Of a DNA stretch of 64,000 nucleotides, positions 1-8,418 are shown piece by piece. Position 1 is the stretch's first letter; the number at the start of each line of letters is the position of its first letter. This stretch comes from Bradyrhizobium jicamae (GTDB lineage Bacteria; Pseudomonadota; Alphaproteobacteria; Rhizobiales; Xanthobacteraceae). The notes beneath the pieces were generated by a model. It saw nothing but the letters and a program-made list of their open reading frames with translations. It ran no database searches and was not told the origin of the DNA. The translations under genes were made by a program, and so were the position numbers. The DNA lies in NCBI RefSeq assembly GCF_001440395.1, contig NZ_LLXZ01000120.1, forward strand, positions 57,458 to 121,457, given 5' to 3'.

Positions 1-50
1 TTTGCTGTGATCAATACTAGTGACAAGCCAACGATACGCGCTAGCCGCAA

Positions 51-70
51 AAGGTCGGGTTTCCGACCTT
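51..70 (-). terminator. Hairpin downstream of the histidine kinase gene
   Basis: A perfect 8-bp inverted repeat, AAGGTCGG and CCGACCTT with a 4-base loop, lies about 50 bases past the stop of the minus-strand kinase gene. Read on the minus strand it runs into TTTT, as a weak rho-independent terminator would. The T run is short, so this is a moderate call. Confidence 0.4.
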
Positions 71-117
71 GCATTCATCCCGAGGCGGAGCGGGACAAAT
101 TCCCGAAGGGAGCGCAG

Positions 118-1473
118 TCATCCATGAGGCGATCCGTGCGGAACGACCGCCTCTACCGTGACACCGCCATCGCCGGAGACCACATTCAGAGTTCCACCCA
201 ACGCCAGAATTCTCTCGCGCATCCCGATCAGGCCGAAGCCGGACTTGTGATCCGGCGCCAGACCGCGGCCGTTGTCGCTGACGCGCACCAGAGCGCAGCC
301 GCGACTTCCCGGAATGCCTTCGGTCTGTTCGACCGTGACGCTGACAGTCGTCGCGTCGGCATGGCGGAAAGCGTTCGTCAAGGCTTCCTGGACGGTGCGG
401 TAGATCGTCAGATCAGCAACTTCTCCGCCCTCACCCGGCGCGCATGCAATGCTCGCCTCAATCGCAACGTCGGGTCGGGACTCGCGCCACAAGCGCAGCA
501 GCACGCCGAGCGCCTCGGCTAGTCCAAGCTCCGCGAGCCCGACGGGCCGCAGCTTTTCCAGTATCCGGCGATTGAATTTCTGAAGCGCATTGAGCTGCTC
601 CATGATGGCGGTGGCATGCTTGCGCAAGGCATCGGCGCTCGGCGCACGCCCATCCTCGGACAGCCGCGCCAGCGCGCCGGCGTGCGCGCGCAGCGTAAAG
701 AGATGCGGCCCGAACTCGTCATGCAGTTCGCGCGCAATCTCCTTGCGCTCCATGTCCTGCAGCGAGACCGTACGTTCGGCGAGTAGGCGCTTGTCCTCGA
801 CGGCTTCGCCGAGGGCACCCGCAAGGTGGTTCAGCTTGGCACAGATTACCGCCAGTTCGGGCGGGCCGCCGGGCTCGACGCGTGAATCATACTGCCCGGC
901 CTCGATATTGGCCATGGTTTGCGACAGCGCCTGCAGCGGCGCCAGCGCGCGGCCGACCACCGTCATCGTAACCAGAAAGAGCGCGAGCGCGAGGGCGGTA
1001 CCGACCGCAAGCTGGGTCACGATTCCGTCCCAGATCTCGGCCACCTCGTCGTTCGGATGCGAGGTGATCAGCAGCGATTGCGGCTTGCCGTGGATCGTGA
1101 TCGGCACGCTCACGGTGGTGGTTTCCGGATGAACGAGCGCAATGAACCACGCCGGCGGCGACCGCTCGCCGTCGCCATTGCCGGAGTGTTCGCCCGTGGC
1201 GGCGTCGCCCTGCCGCGTGATGCTGACATGACGGAGCCGGCTGAGGTCAGACGCGATCTGGTTCAGCCGCGCTTCCGGGTCCGGCGCCTCGTTCAGGCTT
1301 GGCACGATCGTCTCGACGAACTCCCGCGCCAGCCGGATGACGCTCTGATCTTCGGCGCGAACACGGGGCGCCGCCTCTACCACCAGCCGCGCGATGTTGA
1401 TCGCTAAACCTAGCGTGAGCCCCAGCGCCAGCAGCAAATTGATCCGGGAACGCAACGATAATTTCTGCCACAT
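118..1473 (-). CDS. Membrane sensor histidine kinase (HAMP, HisKA_3, HATPase)
   Basis: This 451-residue protein is a two-component sensor kinase of the NarX/DegS type. Membrane segments lie at about residues 11-32 and 151-173 and enclose a periplasmic loop of about 115 residues. A HAMP domain follows (about 174-226), then a HisKA_3 dimerisation domain with phospho-acceptor His251 in ELHDEFG, and an ATPase domain with the N box (QEALTNAFRHA), DNGRGL and the GFGLIGMRER G2 box. It is divergent from the response regulator at 1658 across 184 bases, so the two very likely form a pair. The genes beside it concern formaldehyde and PQQ-linked alcohol oxidation, which resembles the FlhS/FlhR and MoxY/MoxX arrangement of methylotrophs. 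That functional link is inference; the signal sensed is unknown. Confidence 0.9.
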   Translation of the reverse strand: MWQKLSLRSRINLLLALGLTLGLAINIARLVVEAAPRVRAEDQSVIRLAREFVETIVPSLNEAPDPEARLNQIASDLSRLRHVSITRQGDAATGEHSGNGDGERSPPAWFIALVHPETTTVSVPITIHGKPQSLLITSHPNDEVAEIWDGIVTQLAVGTALALALFLVTMTVVGRALAPLQALSQTMANIEAGQYDSRVEPGGPPELAVICAKLNHLAGALGEAVEDKRLLAERTVSLQDMERKEIARELHDEFGPHLFTLRAHAGALARLSEDGRAPSADALRKHATAIMEQLNALQKFNRRILEKLRPVGLAELGLAEALGVLLRLWRESRPDVAIEASIACAPGEGGEVADLTIYRTVQEALTNAFRHADATTVSVTVEQTEGIPGSRGCALVRVSDNGRGLAPDHKSGFGLIGMRERILALGGTLNVVSGDGGVTVEAVVPHGSPHG

Positions 1474-1521
1474 GACGTTTGCCCCAATCGCGTCTCAATC
1501 AGTTCCTCGACGAGAGGACCG

Positions 1522-1550
1522 TTGACAGTCGAAAAACCGACGATCAGATT
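1522..1550 (+). promoter_or_regulatory. Possible promoter for the response regulator operon
   Basis: A perfect TTGACA hexamer at 1522-1527 is followed after 17 bases by CAGATT, a poor match to the -10 consensus. GTCG and CGAC around AAAAAC (1528-1541) form a small inverted repeat in the spacer. The element lies in the divergent kinase/regulator intergenic region. Support is by eye only. Confidence 0.25.
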
Positions 1551-1657
1551 GAAGCGTACAGCAATCGCGTCGGCGTTGCATGATCGGCCTCGCGCCGAAC
1601 TCGGCGTAACGTGATGCGATGCAACAACGCGATCGAAGCAACTCGGGGATCAATGTA

Positions 1658-2314
1658 ATGCGTGTACTGATCGTCGATGACCATCCCATCGTCGCCTCGG
1701 GCTGCCGCACGGTGTTTGCAGACGATCCCGAGGTCGTGCTGCTGGAGGCTGCCGACGCGGAGAGCGGCGAACGCGTGTTCATCGCCGAGCGACCCGACAT
1801 CTGCGTGATCGATATCAACCTGCCGACCGTGTCGGGATTTGAGCTGGCGCGGCGCATTCTTGCGCGCACCGCTTCCGCACGAATCATCATGTTCAGCATG
1901 AACGACGATCCGGTCTTCGCGGCGCGCGCCATCGACATCGGTGCCAAGGGTTATGTCGCCAAGACCGGCGATCCGCAGGATCTGGTCGAGGCGATCCGTG
2001 AAGTCGGCAAGGGCGGCGTCTATCTGCCGTCTGCGATCGCGCGGAGCATCGCCTTCGCCGGACCGGCATTCGCCCGCAGCCCGCTCTCCAAACTCACGTC
2101 GCGGGAGATGGAAATCCTCCGCCTGCTCAGCGCGGGCAAGAGCCTTTCCGAGATCGCGTGGCTGGTTCATTCCTCGTACAAGACCGTTGCCAACACATCG
2201 TCGATCATGCGCCAGAAACTCGGCGTGCGAACTTCCGCCGAACTGGTGCGGCTGGCGATCGAAAGCGGCATCGGCGTAACCGTGCCGCACGGCGCCGGAG
2301 TAGCAAGACAATGA
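1658..2314 (+). CDS. Two-component response regulator, LuxR/NarL type
   Basis: This 218-residue protein has an N-terminal receiver domain with acidic residues Asp7 and Asp8, phospho-acceptor Asp52 (in VIDINLP) and Lys102. A C-terminal LuxR-type helix-turn-helix begins near LTSREMEILRLL. I chose the ATG at 1658 because the protein then opens with MRVLIVDD, the usual receiver start; an in-frame ATG at 1619 would add 13 residues unlike any receiver. The stop overlaps the start of S-formylglutathione hydrolase (ATGA at 2311-2314), so the two genes are translationally coupled. Its likely partner is the divergent kinase, and its likely targets are the formaldehyde and quinoprotein genes around it, by analogy with FlhR/MoxX. 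Confidence 0.9.
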   Translation: MRVLIVDDHPIVASGCRTVFADDPEVVLLEAADAESGERVFIAERPDICVIDINLPTVSGFELARRILARTASARIIMFSMNDDPVFAARAIDIGAKGYVAKTGDPQDLVEAIREVGKGGVYLPSAIARSIAFAGPAFARSPLSKLTSREMEILRLLSAGKSLSEIAWLVHSSYKTVANTSSIMRQKLGVRTSAELVRLAIESGIGVTVPHGAGVARQ

Positions 2315-3156
2315 CCATGCAGACCGTTTCGCTCAACACGTCATACGGCGGAACGCAAGGCGTGTACCGACATGCCAGCGGCGAAACCCGCACCGACATG
2401 ACCTTCTCGGTCTATATCCCTCCGCACGCCGCCGGCGCCAGGCTGCCGGTGGTCTGGTATCTCTCCGGCCTGACCTGCACCCATGCCAACGTGACGGAGA
2501 AAGGCGAATTCCGCAGCGCCTGCGCCGAACTTGGACTGATCTTCGTTGCGCCCGATACCAGCCCGCGCGGCGAAGGTGTGCCCGGCGATCCCGCCAATGC
2601 GTATGATTTCGGGCTTGGCGCCGGCTTCTATGTCGATGCGACACAGGAGCCGTTCGCGCGCAATTACCGCATGTGGAGCTATGTGACGGAAGAACTGCCG
2701 AAGCTGGTCGCTGAGAAGTTTCCCATCGATCCTGATCGGCAGTCCATCTTTGGTCACTCCATGGGCGGCCACGGTGCACTGACGGTCGCGTTGCGTCATC
2801 CGGGCCGCTATCGCGCGGCCAGCGCATTTGCGCCGATCGTCGCTCCCTCGCAGGTGCCATGGGGCATCAAGGCGCTCGGCGGTTATCTCGGCAGCGACCG
2901 GCAAGCATGGCGCAGGCACGATGCGGTGGCGCTGATCGAGGACGGCGCCAGGCTGCCAGATATCCTGGTTGACTACGGCGATGCCGATCAGTTCTTGACG
3001 GAACAGCTCCGCCCCGAGCTGCTGCAAAGCGCATGCGAGAAGGCCAAGATCCCCCTCACCTTGCGCCGGCAACCCGGCTACGACCACAGCTACTACTTCA
3101 TCTCGACATTCATGGGTGATCACCTGCGTTGGCACGCCGCACGTCTGAAGGGCTGA
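2311..3156 (+). CDS. fghA: S-formylglutathione hydrolase
   Basis: The enzyme hydrolyses S-formylglutathione to formate and glutathione, the last step of glutathione-dependent formaldehyde oxidation in the cytoplasm. The 281-residue length is normal for the esterase D family. The nucleophile is Ser150 in GHSMGG, and the Asp (DYGDADQF) and His (GYDHSYYF) of the triad are visible. The start at 2311 is set by the 4-base ATGA overlap with the response regulator; an upstream in-frame start at 2158 would run through the regulator gene. The partner enzymes (formaldehyde-activating enzyme and S-hydroxymethylglutathione dehydrogenase) are not in the window and may lie to the left. Confidence 0.95.
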   Translation: MTMQTVSLNTSYGGTQGVYRHASGETRTDMTFSVYIPPHAAGARLPVVWYLSGLTCTHANVTEKGEFRSACAELGLIFVAPDTSPRGEGVPGDPANAYDFGLGAGFYVDATQEPFARNYRMWSYVTEELPKLVAEKFPIDPDRQSIFGHSMGGHGALTVALRHPGRYRAASAFAPIVAPSQVPWGIKALGGYLGSDRQAWRRHDAVALIEDGARLPDILVDYGDADQFLTEQLRPELLQSACEKAKIPLTLRRQPGYDHSYYFISTFMGDHLRWHAARLKG

Positions 3157-3270
3157 AACGACGCAGTTCCTGCGCTACAGAATTGAGTTGCAAGCCGAAG
3201 CAATTCGGTCATGGTTCAAGCTAACGGTCTTCCACAGCGCGAAATCGAGAAGGCCTTTTAGGGAGAAGCC

Positions 3271-4452
3271 ATGATCCGATGGTTGGTCGCTGCGATCGGC
3301 TTGAGCGTCGCGGCTGCCCCCGTGCTCGCGGCCGCCCCCATCGAGATCGGCATCGGCTATCTCGGCCGCGCCGGCGTCAAGCCGAAATTGTCGCTCGTCG
3401 AACTGCCGGCCGAGAACGATGGCGTCGCCGGCGCGCGGCTGGCCGTCGAGGACAACAACACCACGGGCAAGTTCCTCAACCAGCGCTTCACGCTCGAAGA
3501 GGTCCGGCTCAAGGACAATGAGGACGTCGGGAAAGCCGCGGCGACGCTTGCCGAGCGCGCCGGATTCATCATTACCGACCTTCCGGCGGATGATCTGCTG
3601 AAGGCGGCCGACGCGCTTCGCGATCGCGGGACGCTGCTGTTGAACGCCGGCGCCATCGACGACCGGTTGCGCGAGCAGGATTGCCGCGCCAACGTCATCC
3701 ATGTCGCGCCGACGCGCTCAATGCTGGCGGATGCGCTCGCCCAGTATCTGGTGTGGAAGCAGTGGAAGCGCTGGCTGTTCGTCGTTGGCTCGCATGATCG
3801 GGACAAGCTCTATGCCGACGCCTTGCGCCGCGCCGCCACGCGGTTCGGCGCCAAGATCGTTCAGGAACGAACTTTCGAGGACACCGGCGGGGCCCGGCGC
3901 ACCGACAGCGGCGTCACCCTGATCCAGCGGCAGATACCAACCTTCACCCAGCAGGCGCCGGCCTATGATGTCCTCGTCGCGGCCGACGAGAGCGAGGCGT
4001 TCGCGTCCTACCTGCCCTACCGCACCTGGGATCCGCGCCCCGTTGCCGGCTCGGCTGGTCTTGTTCCAACCAGTTGGCATGCCGCACAGGATCAATGGGG
4101 CGCGATCCAGATCCAGAACCGGTTTGTGAAGTTGAACTCCCGACAGATGACCGCATTGGACATGCAGGCGTGGACGGCTGCGCGCATGATCGGTGAAGCG
4201 ACGTCGCGCACGAAGTCCGGCGATCCAAAAGCGATATCGGATTTCCTCAAGGGGCCCGATTTTTCCGTTGCGGCGTTCAAGGGCCGTCGCTTGACATTGC
4301 GGGACTGGAACCTGCAGCTTCGGCAGCCGATCCTGCTGGTCGATGGACGCATGGTGGTCTCGGTTTCGCCGCAGGAGGGATTCCTGCATCAGGTGTCGGA
4401 GCTCGACACGCTTGGCGCCGATCGGCCGGAGACGAAATGCAAATTGCGTTGA
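3271..4452 (+). CDS. PQQ-associated ABC transporter substrate-binding protein (PedA/LutA-like)
   Basis: This 393-residue periplasmic binding protein resembles the branched-chain amino acid (LivJ) family and starts with a Sec signal peptide that ends near VLAAAP. A good ribosome site (AGGGAGAAGCC) precedes the ATG. It heads a tight run with a beta-propeller protein, an ABC ATPase and an ABC-2 permease. That set matches the transporter found next to PQQ-dependent alcohol dehydrogenases, called PedA1A2BC in Pseudomonas putida and related to the Lut lanthanide-uptake cluster of Methylorubrum. The assignment to lanthanide handling is from that family knowledge; the ligand here is not shown by the sequence. 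Confidence 0.85.
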   Translation: MIRWLVAAIGLSVAAAPVLAAAPIEIGIGYLGRAGVKPKLSLVELPAENDGVAGARLAVEDNNTTGKFLNQRFTLEEVRLKDNEDVGKAAATLAERAGFIITDLPADDLLKAADALRDRGTLLLNAGAIDDRLREQDCRANVIHVAPTRSMLADALAQYLVWKQWKRWLFVVGSHDRDKLYADALRRAATRFGAKIVQERTFEDTGGARRTDSGVTLIQRQIPTFTQQAPAYDVLVAADESEAFASYLPYRTWDPRPVAGSAGLVPTSWHAAQDQWGAIQIQNRFVKLNSRQMTALDMQAWTAARMIGEATSRTKSGDPKAISDFLKGPDFSVAAFKGRRLTLRDWNLQLRQPILLVDGRMVVSVSPQEGFLHQVSELDTLGADRPETKCKLR

Positions 4453-4463
4453 GGAGAACGAAA

Positions 4464-5441
4464 TTGCGCATGTGGCATCACTGCCTGATTTCCGGAATGG
4501 CCCTCTGGCTCGCGGCAGCGAGCCCCGCATCGGCCTTCATCGCCTATGTCTCCAACGAGAAGAGCAACACCGTAACGGTGATCGACACGAGCAACTGGTC
4601 CGTCATCAAGACCATCAAGGTCGGCCAGCGGCCGCGCGGCATCGAGTTCACGAGAGACGGCAAGTTCGTCTTCGTCGCCGTCGGCGACGACGACAGCATT
4701 CAGGTCATCGACGTGGCGAAGCAGGAAGTCGTCGATACCCTGCCCTCAGGCCCTGACCCCGAACTATTCGCCCTCGATGCCGAAGGAAAAATTCTCTACG
4801 TCGCCAACGAGAACGACAACACGGTAACCATCATCGACGTCGAAAAGCGTACCCGTCTCGGTGACATCCAGGTCGGCGTCGAGCCTGAAGGCATGGCCAT
4901 AAGCCCGGATGGCAAAATCCTGATCAATACGTCCGAGACCACCAACATGGCGCATTTCATCGACACCACGACGCGCCAGATCGTCGCCAACGTGCTGGTC
5001 GATGCGCGCCCGCGCTACGCCGAGTTCAAGCGTGACAACTCCGAAGTATGGGTATCGTCGGAGATCGGCGGCACCGTTTCGGTGATTGATCCGGTCAAGC
5101 GGGAAGTGACAAAGAAGATTGCATTCGAGATTCCGGGTTTGCGGAGCGAGGCCATTCAGCCGGTCGGCATCGGCATGACCAAGGATGGCAAGACCGCCTT
5201 CGTCGCGCTCGGCCCCGCCAACCGCGTCGCGGTGGTCGATGTCGCCAGCCACAAGGTCACGAAGTATCTGCTGGTGGGACAGCGGGTCTGGCACGTGGCA
5301 TTCACCCCCGACGAGAAATATCTGCTCACCACCAACGGCGTATCGAACGACGTCTCTGTCATCGACGTCGCCGCGCAAAAGGTCATCAAGACGATCCAGG
5401 TTGGCGAACTACCCTGGGGGATCACGATTGCACAGCCATGA
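4464..5441 (+). CDS. PQQ-associated YVTN beta-propeller protein
   Basis: This exported protein of 325 residues has repeated units of about 42 residues with the YVTN-type signature (for example VSNEKSNTVTVIDT, VANENDNTVTIID, TNGVSNDVSVIDV), consistent with a seven-bladed propeller that fills the whole mature chain. I chose the TTG at 4464, seven bases after a GAGGAG ribosome site at 4451-4456; an ATG at 4470 is the alternative, and an ATG at 4437 lies inside the upstream gene. The stop overlaps the next ATPase start by four bases. In PQQ gene clusters this protein accompanies the ABC transporter and probably acts in the periplasm; its exact role is unknown. Confidence 0.88.
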   Translation: MRMWHHCLISGMALWLAAASPASAFIAYVSNEKSNTVTVIDTSNWSVIKTIKVGQRPRGIEFTRDGKFVFVAVGDDDSIQVIDVAKQEVVDTLPSGPDPELFALDAEGKILYVANENDNTVTIIDVEKRTRLGDIQVGVEPEGMAISPDGKILINTSETTNMAHFIDTTTRQIVANVLVDARPRYAEFKRDNSEVWVSSEIGGTVSVIDPVKREVTKKIAFEIPGLRSEAIQPVGIGMTKDGKTAFVALGPANRVAVVDVASHKVTKYLLVGQRVWHVAFTPDEKYLLTTNGVSNDVSVIDVAAQKVIKTIQVGELPWGITIAQP

Positions 5442-6259
5442 CGGCCAGTGACGCATATTCTTCCGGTCAGGATACGCGGGACATCGCCTCCCGGCCCGAC
5501 GCCATGGCGACGCCTGCACTGTCGATCGACGGCGTCAGTCATTCCTATGGCACCCGGCGCGCGCTGATCGACATCGGCTTTACGGTCGCACCGGCAAGTT
5601 TCACCGCATTGCTTGGCCTGAACGGCGCCGGCAAGAGCACCCTGTTCTCGCTGATCACGCGGCTGTTCGGAATCCAGCACGGACGGATCGGAATTTTCGG
5701 CCATGACGTCGCGCGTACTCCCGGCGAAGCGCTGCGGCTGCTCGGCGTGGTGTTTCAACCCCGCACCCTCGATCTCGACCTCTCGGTGACGCAAAACCTG
5801 CTGTATCACGCCGCTCTTCACGGCATCGGCAGGCGCGATGCCCGCGCGCGCAGCCAGGAGGTACTGGCACGCATCGGCCTTGCCGACCGTGCGGGCAGCA
5901 AGGTGCGCGACCTCTCCGGCGGCCAGATGCGACGACTGGAAATCGCGCGGGCGCTGTTGCACCGTCCGCGCCTGCTTCTGCTCGACGAGGCAACCGTCGG
6001 CCTCGACGTCAAGGCGCGCGCCGACATCCTCAACCACGTCCGCCAGCTCGTTGCCGAACAGGGAATCAGCGTGCTGTGGGCGACGCATCTGTTCGACGAA
6101 ATCGGTTCGAACGATGATCTCGTCGTCCTGCATCAGGGCCGGGTATTGGCCAAGGGCAAGGCTCCGCGCGTGATCGCCGAGGCCGGCGGCAGCGACATCA
6201 ACACGGCGTTCATGCGATTGACCGGCTCCGCCGAACCGAGCGGGAGCGCGATGTCATGA
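5438..6259 (+). CDS. ABC transporter ATP-binding protein, PQQ-dependent alcohol oxidation system (PedB/LutE-like)
   Basis: This 273-residue ATPase has a Walker A motif (GLNGAGKST), a signature motif (LSGGQMRRLEIARA), Walker B (LLLLDEATVGLD) and an H-loop (ATHL). It is of the drug/ABC-2 type that pairs with the 6256 permease. About 22 residues before the conserved domain look unstructured, so the ATG at 5504 is a possible alternative start, but the ATGA overlap at 5438 favours the first. It overlaps the genes on both sides by four bases, so the operon is translationally coupled. Confidence 0.92.
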   Translation: MTASDAYSSGQDTRDIASRPDAMATPALSIDGVSHSYGTRRALIDIGFTVAPASFTALLGLNGAGKSTLFSLITRLFGIQHGRIGIFGHDVARTPGEALRLLGVVFQPRTLDLDLSVTQNLLYHAALHGIGRRDARARSQEVLARIGLADRAGSKVRDLSGGQMRRLEIARALLHRPRLLLLDEATVGLDVKARADILNHVRQLVAEQGISVLWATHLFDEIGSNDDLVVLHQGRVLAKGKAPRVIAEAGGSDINTAFMRLTGSAEPSGSAMS

Positions 6260-7104
6260 CCTCGACAACCATCGCGCCAGGCCGCAGCGGCTTCTCGCTC
6301 GCCGAATACCTCACCTGCCTGAACGGTATTGTGTGGCGCGAGGCGCTTCGTTTCCTGCACCAGCGCGAACGCTTCATCTCGGCGCTGGTGCGACCGCTGG
6401 TCTGGCTGTTCATCTTCGCCGCGGGCTTCCGCCAGGTGCTCGGCCTCTCCATCATCCCGCCCTACGAGACCTACATCCTGTATGAGGTCTATATCGCTCC
6501 CGGCCTGATGGCGATGATCCAGCTCTTCAACGGCATGCAGTCCTCGCTCTCCATGGTCTATGACCGCGAGATGGGCAATATGCGGACCTTGCTGGTGAGC
6601 CCGCTGCCGCGATGGTTTCTCTTGTCCTGCAAGCTGCTGGCGGGAACCGCGGTCTCGCTGCTTCAGGTCTACGCGTTCCTGCTGATCGCCTGGTTCTGGG
6701 ATATCGCGCCGCCGCCGGCCGGCTATCTCACGGTGCTGCCGGCGCTGGTCCTGTCCGGCCTGATGCTCGGCGCACTGGGCATGCTGATCTCTTCCGGCAT
6801 CAAGCAGCTCGAGAACTTTGCAGGCGTGATGAACTTTGTCATCTTTCCGATGTTCTTCGCTTCGTCAGCGCTCTATCCGCTGTGGCGCATCCTGGAGAGC
6901 AGCCCGATGCTCTACTATGTCTGCCTGTTCAATCCGTTCACGCATGCCGTGGAGCTGATCCGTTTTGCGCTGTATGGACAGATCAACTGGATCGCGCTCG
7001 CGGTCGTGGGAGGCTGCACGATCGTCTTCATGATCGGCGCGATCCTGGCGTACGATCCCTCGCGCGGCCTGATCCGCCGCGGGCCGGCCGGAGGCGAGAC
7101 ATGA
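6256..7104 (+). CDS. ABC-2 type permease, PQQ-dependent alcohol oxidation system (PedC/LutF-like)
   Basis: This is a 282-residue inner-membrane permease with about six hydrophobic segments and the ABC-2 family region MVYDREMGNMRTLLVSPLPRW. It is the membrane partner of the preceding ATPase, whose gene it overlaps by four bases. ABC-2 permeases are usually exporters, yet the locus also has a periplasmic binding protein, an unusual mix typical of the PedA1A2BC/Lut set. The direction of transport cannot be read from sequence. Confidence 0.92.
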   Translation: MTSTTIAPGRSGFSLAEYLTCLNGIVWREALRFLHQRERFISALVRPLVWLFIFAAGFRQVLGLSIIPPYETYILYEVYIAPGLMAMIQLFNGMQSSLSMVYDREMGNMRTLLVSPLPRWFLLSCKLLAGTAVSLLQVYAFLLIAWFWDIAPPPAGYLTVLPALVLSGLMLGALGMLISSGIKQLENFAGVMNFVIFPMFFASSALYPLWRILESSPMLYYVCLFNPFTHAVELIRFALYGQINWIALAVVGGCTIVFMIGAILAYDPSRGLIRRGPAGGET

Positions 7105-7712
7105 AATACCGGACTGCGATCGCGGCATTTCTCGCCATGACGGCGATGAGCGGATACGGCCACGCCGCGGATCCCCGCTATCCGGATTGGCCGTGCGTTC
7201 AGGCCAAGGTGCCCGAGATTTCGCTGGCCGCGGTGTGGGCGGGCCCGCCGCTCGACGATGTCTCCGGCAAATGGAAGGACAATCCCAACGTCAGCACACT
7301 GGTCGCGCGGCTCGCAGCAAGGCGAACCCCGCTCGAGGACGCGCAAAAGGCGATCACCGAATATCTGCACGGTACAGCCGACAAGACTGCCAGCGGAAAA
7401 CTGCTGTTTGCCGGCCTGTTCGAATCGCTCAATGCCCAACGTACCCAGGTGATGAACGGGCTCGAGCGCGTCACCCGCAAGCAACGCGAGGCAGCGGACA
7501 AGATCCGCGCCGACACGCTGGCCTTGCAGGCGCTGCAGGGTGAGACGCCGCCCGACCAGGCCAAGGTTGACGAGCTCGGCAATCAGCTCGTCTGGCAGAC
7601 GCGGATCTTCGAAGACCGGCGGAATGTCATCAAATTCGTCTGCGAGGTGCCGACGGCGATCGACCAGCGGCTGTTCGCGCTCGGACGAACGATTCAGCAG
7701 GAGATCGAATAG
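7101..7712 (+). CDS. Exported protein of the PQQ/ABC operon, function unknown
   Basis: This 203-residue protein starts with a signal peptide (MKYRTAIAAFLAMTAMSGYGHA) and overlaps the permease gene by four bases (ATGA), so it is the last member of the operon. The mature part has two cysteines (PDWPCVQAKV near the start and KFVCEVP near the end) that could form a disulphide. A helical middle region rich in Lys, Gln and Glu may be a coiled coil. Its position suggests a counterpart of one of the exported Lut proteins of methylotrophs, but I do not recognise a domain. Confidence 0.85.
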   Translation: MKYRTAIAAFLAMTAMSGYGHAADPRYPDWPCVQAKVPEISLAAVWAGPPLDDVSGKWKDNPNVSTLVARLAARRTPLEDAQKAITEYLHGTADKTASGKLLFAGLFESLNAQRTQVMNGLERVTRKQREAADKIRADTLALQALQGETPPDQAKVDELGNQLVWQTRIFEDRRNVIKFVCEVPTAIDQRLFALGRTIQQEIE

Positions 7713-7717
7713 GCTCT

Positions 7718-7843
7718 AAAGCGTGATGACTTTTCTTCGAATAGTCATCCCGCTTTATCCTTTGTTTGAGCATGATCTCCGCGCAAACGCTTTCCGCGTT
7801 TGTCGCGAGGGAAAACCGCTACACACTTTTCCGGATCATGCTC
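7718..7843. repeat. Compound palindromic repeat between convergent genes
   Basis: Three nested or adjacent inverted repeats fill the gap between convergent genes. They are AAAGCGTGATGACT (7718-7731) against AGTCATCCCGCTTT (7743-7756) with one mismatch, GAGCATGATC (7768-7777) against GATCATGCTC (7834-7843), and CAAACGC (7784-7790) against GCGTTTG (7797-7803). The pattern is like the abundant intergenic element of Bradyrhizobium genomes. The stop codon of the minus-strand gene at 7843-7845 falls at its edge. It may end transcription from both sides. Confidence 0.7.
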
Positions 7844-8418
7844 TAGCGCGGCGATGCGGTCTCCTCACCTGTCCGCGGCTCCGGCTGCGATTCCGCCAGC
7901 GGCAAGCCGACCCGCTCCCAACTGTCAGTTCCTTCCGGATACCAGGCCACGTTGGCATAGCCATACGACCGAATTCGCTTTGCCGCATTCCAGGACATCC
8001 AGCAATCGGCCTGGCAGTAAACCACGACCAGCGCCGCCGTGTTGCCGGCCGTTGCGCGAACCAGCCCACGCCGCAGATAGTCTTCCGTCACGGCCGCGAG
8101 CTTCCCGTAGCCGGTGTCCGGCAGCCATATGCTGCCGGGAATATTGAGCCGCGGCTTGTCACGCCAGATCGTACCTTGCGGAAGGTTTGGCGGCCTTGGC
8201 GCGTGCGGCATGACGTCGATGAACACGCCCGTCTTCGCCCGCCAGATCGACTCCGTCTCCGCGGTTGTCAGAACCCGCGCGCCGGCAAGTGTTGCAGGAA
8301 CCGGCGCGCGGTAATCCTCCATGCGGTAATCGCTGGGTTCGGGAGGTCTTTCCTGCGCGAGGGGCGAGACGATGAACGGGAATACCGCAAGGATCAGGCC
8401 TGCGAGCGTGGCCCTCAT
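7843..8418 (-). CDS. PQQ-dependent catabolism-associated rhodanese-like protein (CxxxCW motif)
   Basis: This is a 191-residue exported protein with an N-terminal signal (LAGLILAVFPFIVSPLAQ) and a rhodanese-like fold. Its hallmark is CQADCWMSWNAAKR near residue 147, matching the family described as PQQ-dependent catabolism-associated CXXCW motif protein; here three residues lie between the cysteines. The pair could form a redox-active disulphide in the periplasm. The gene overlaps the preceding MoxJ-like gene by four bases. Its TAG stop lies in the palindromic repeat, so the last few residues (EETASPR) may be recent. Confidence 0.88.
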   Translation of the reverse strand: MRATLAGLILAVFPFIVSPLAQERPPEPSDYRMEDYRAPVPATLAGARVLTTAETESIWRAKTGVFIDVMPHAPRPPNLPQGTIWRDKPRLNIPGSIWLPDTGYGKLAAVTEDYLRRGLVRATAGNTAALVVVYCQADCWMSWNAAKRIRSYGYANVAWYPEGTDSWERVGLPLAESQPEPRTGEETASPR

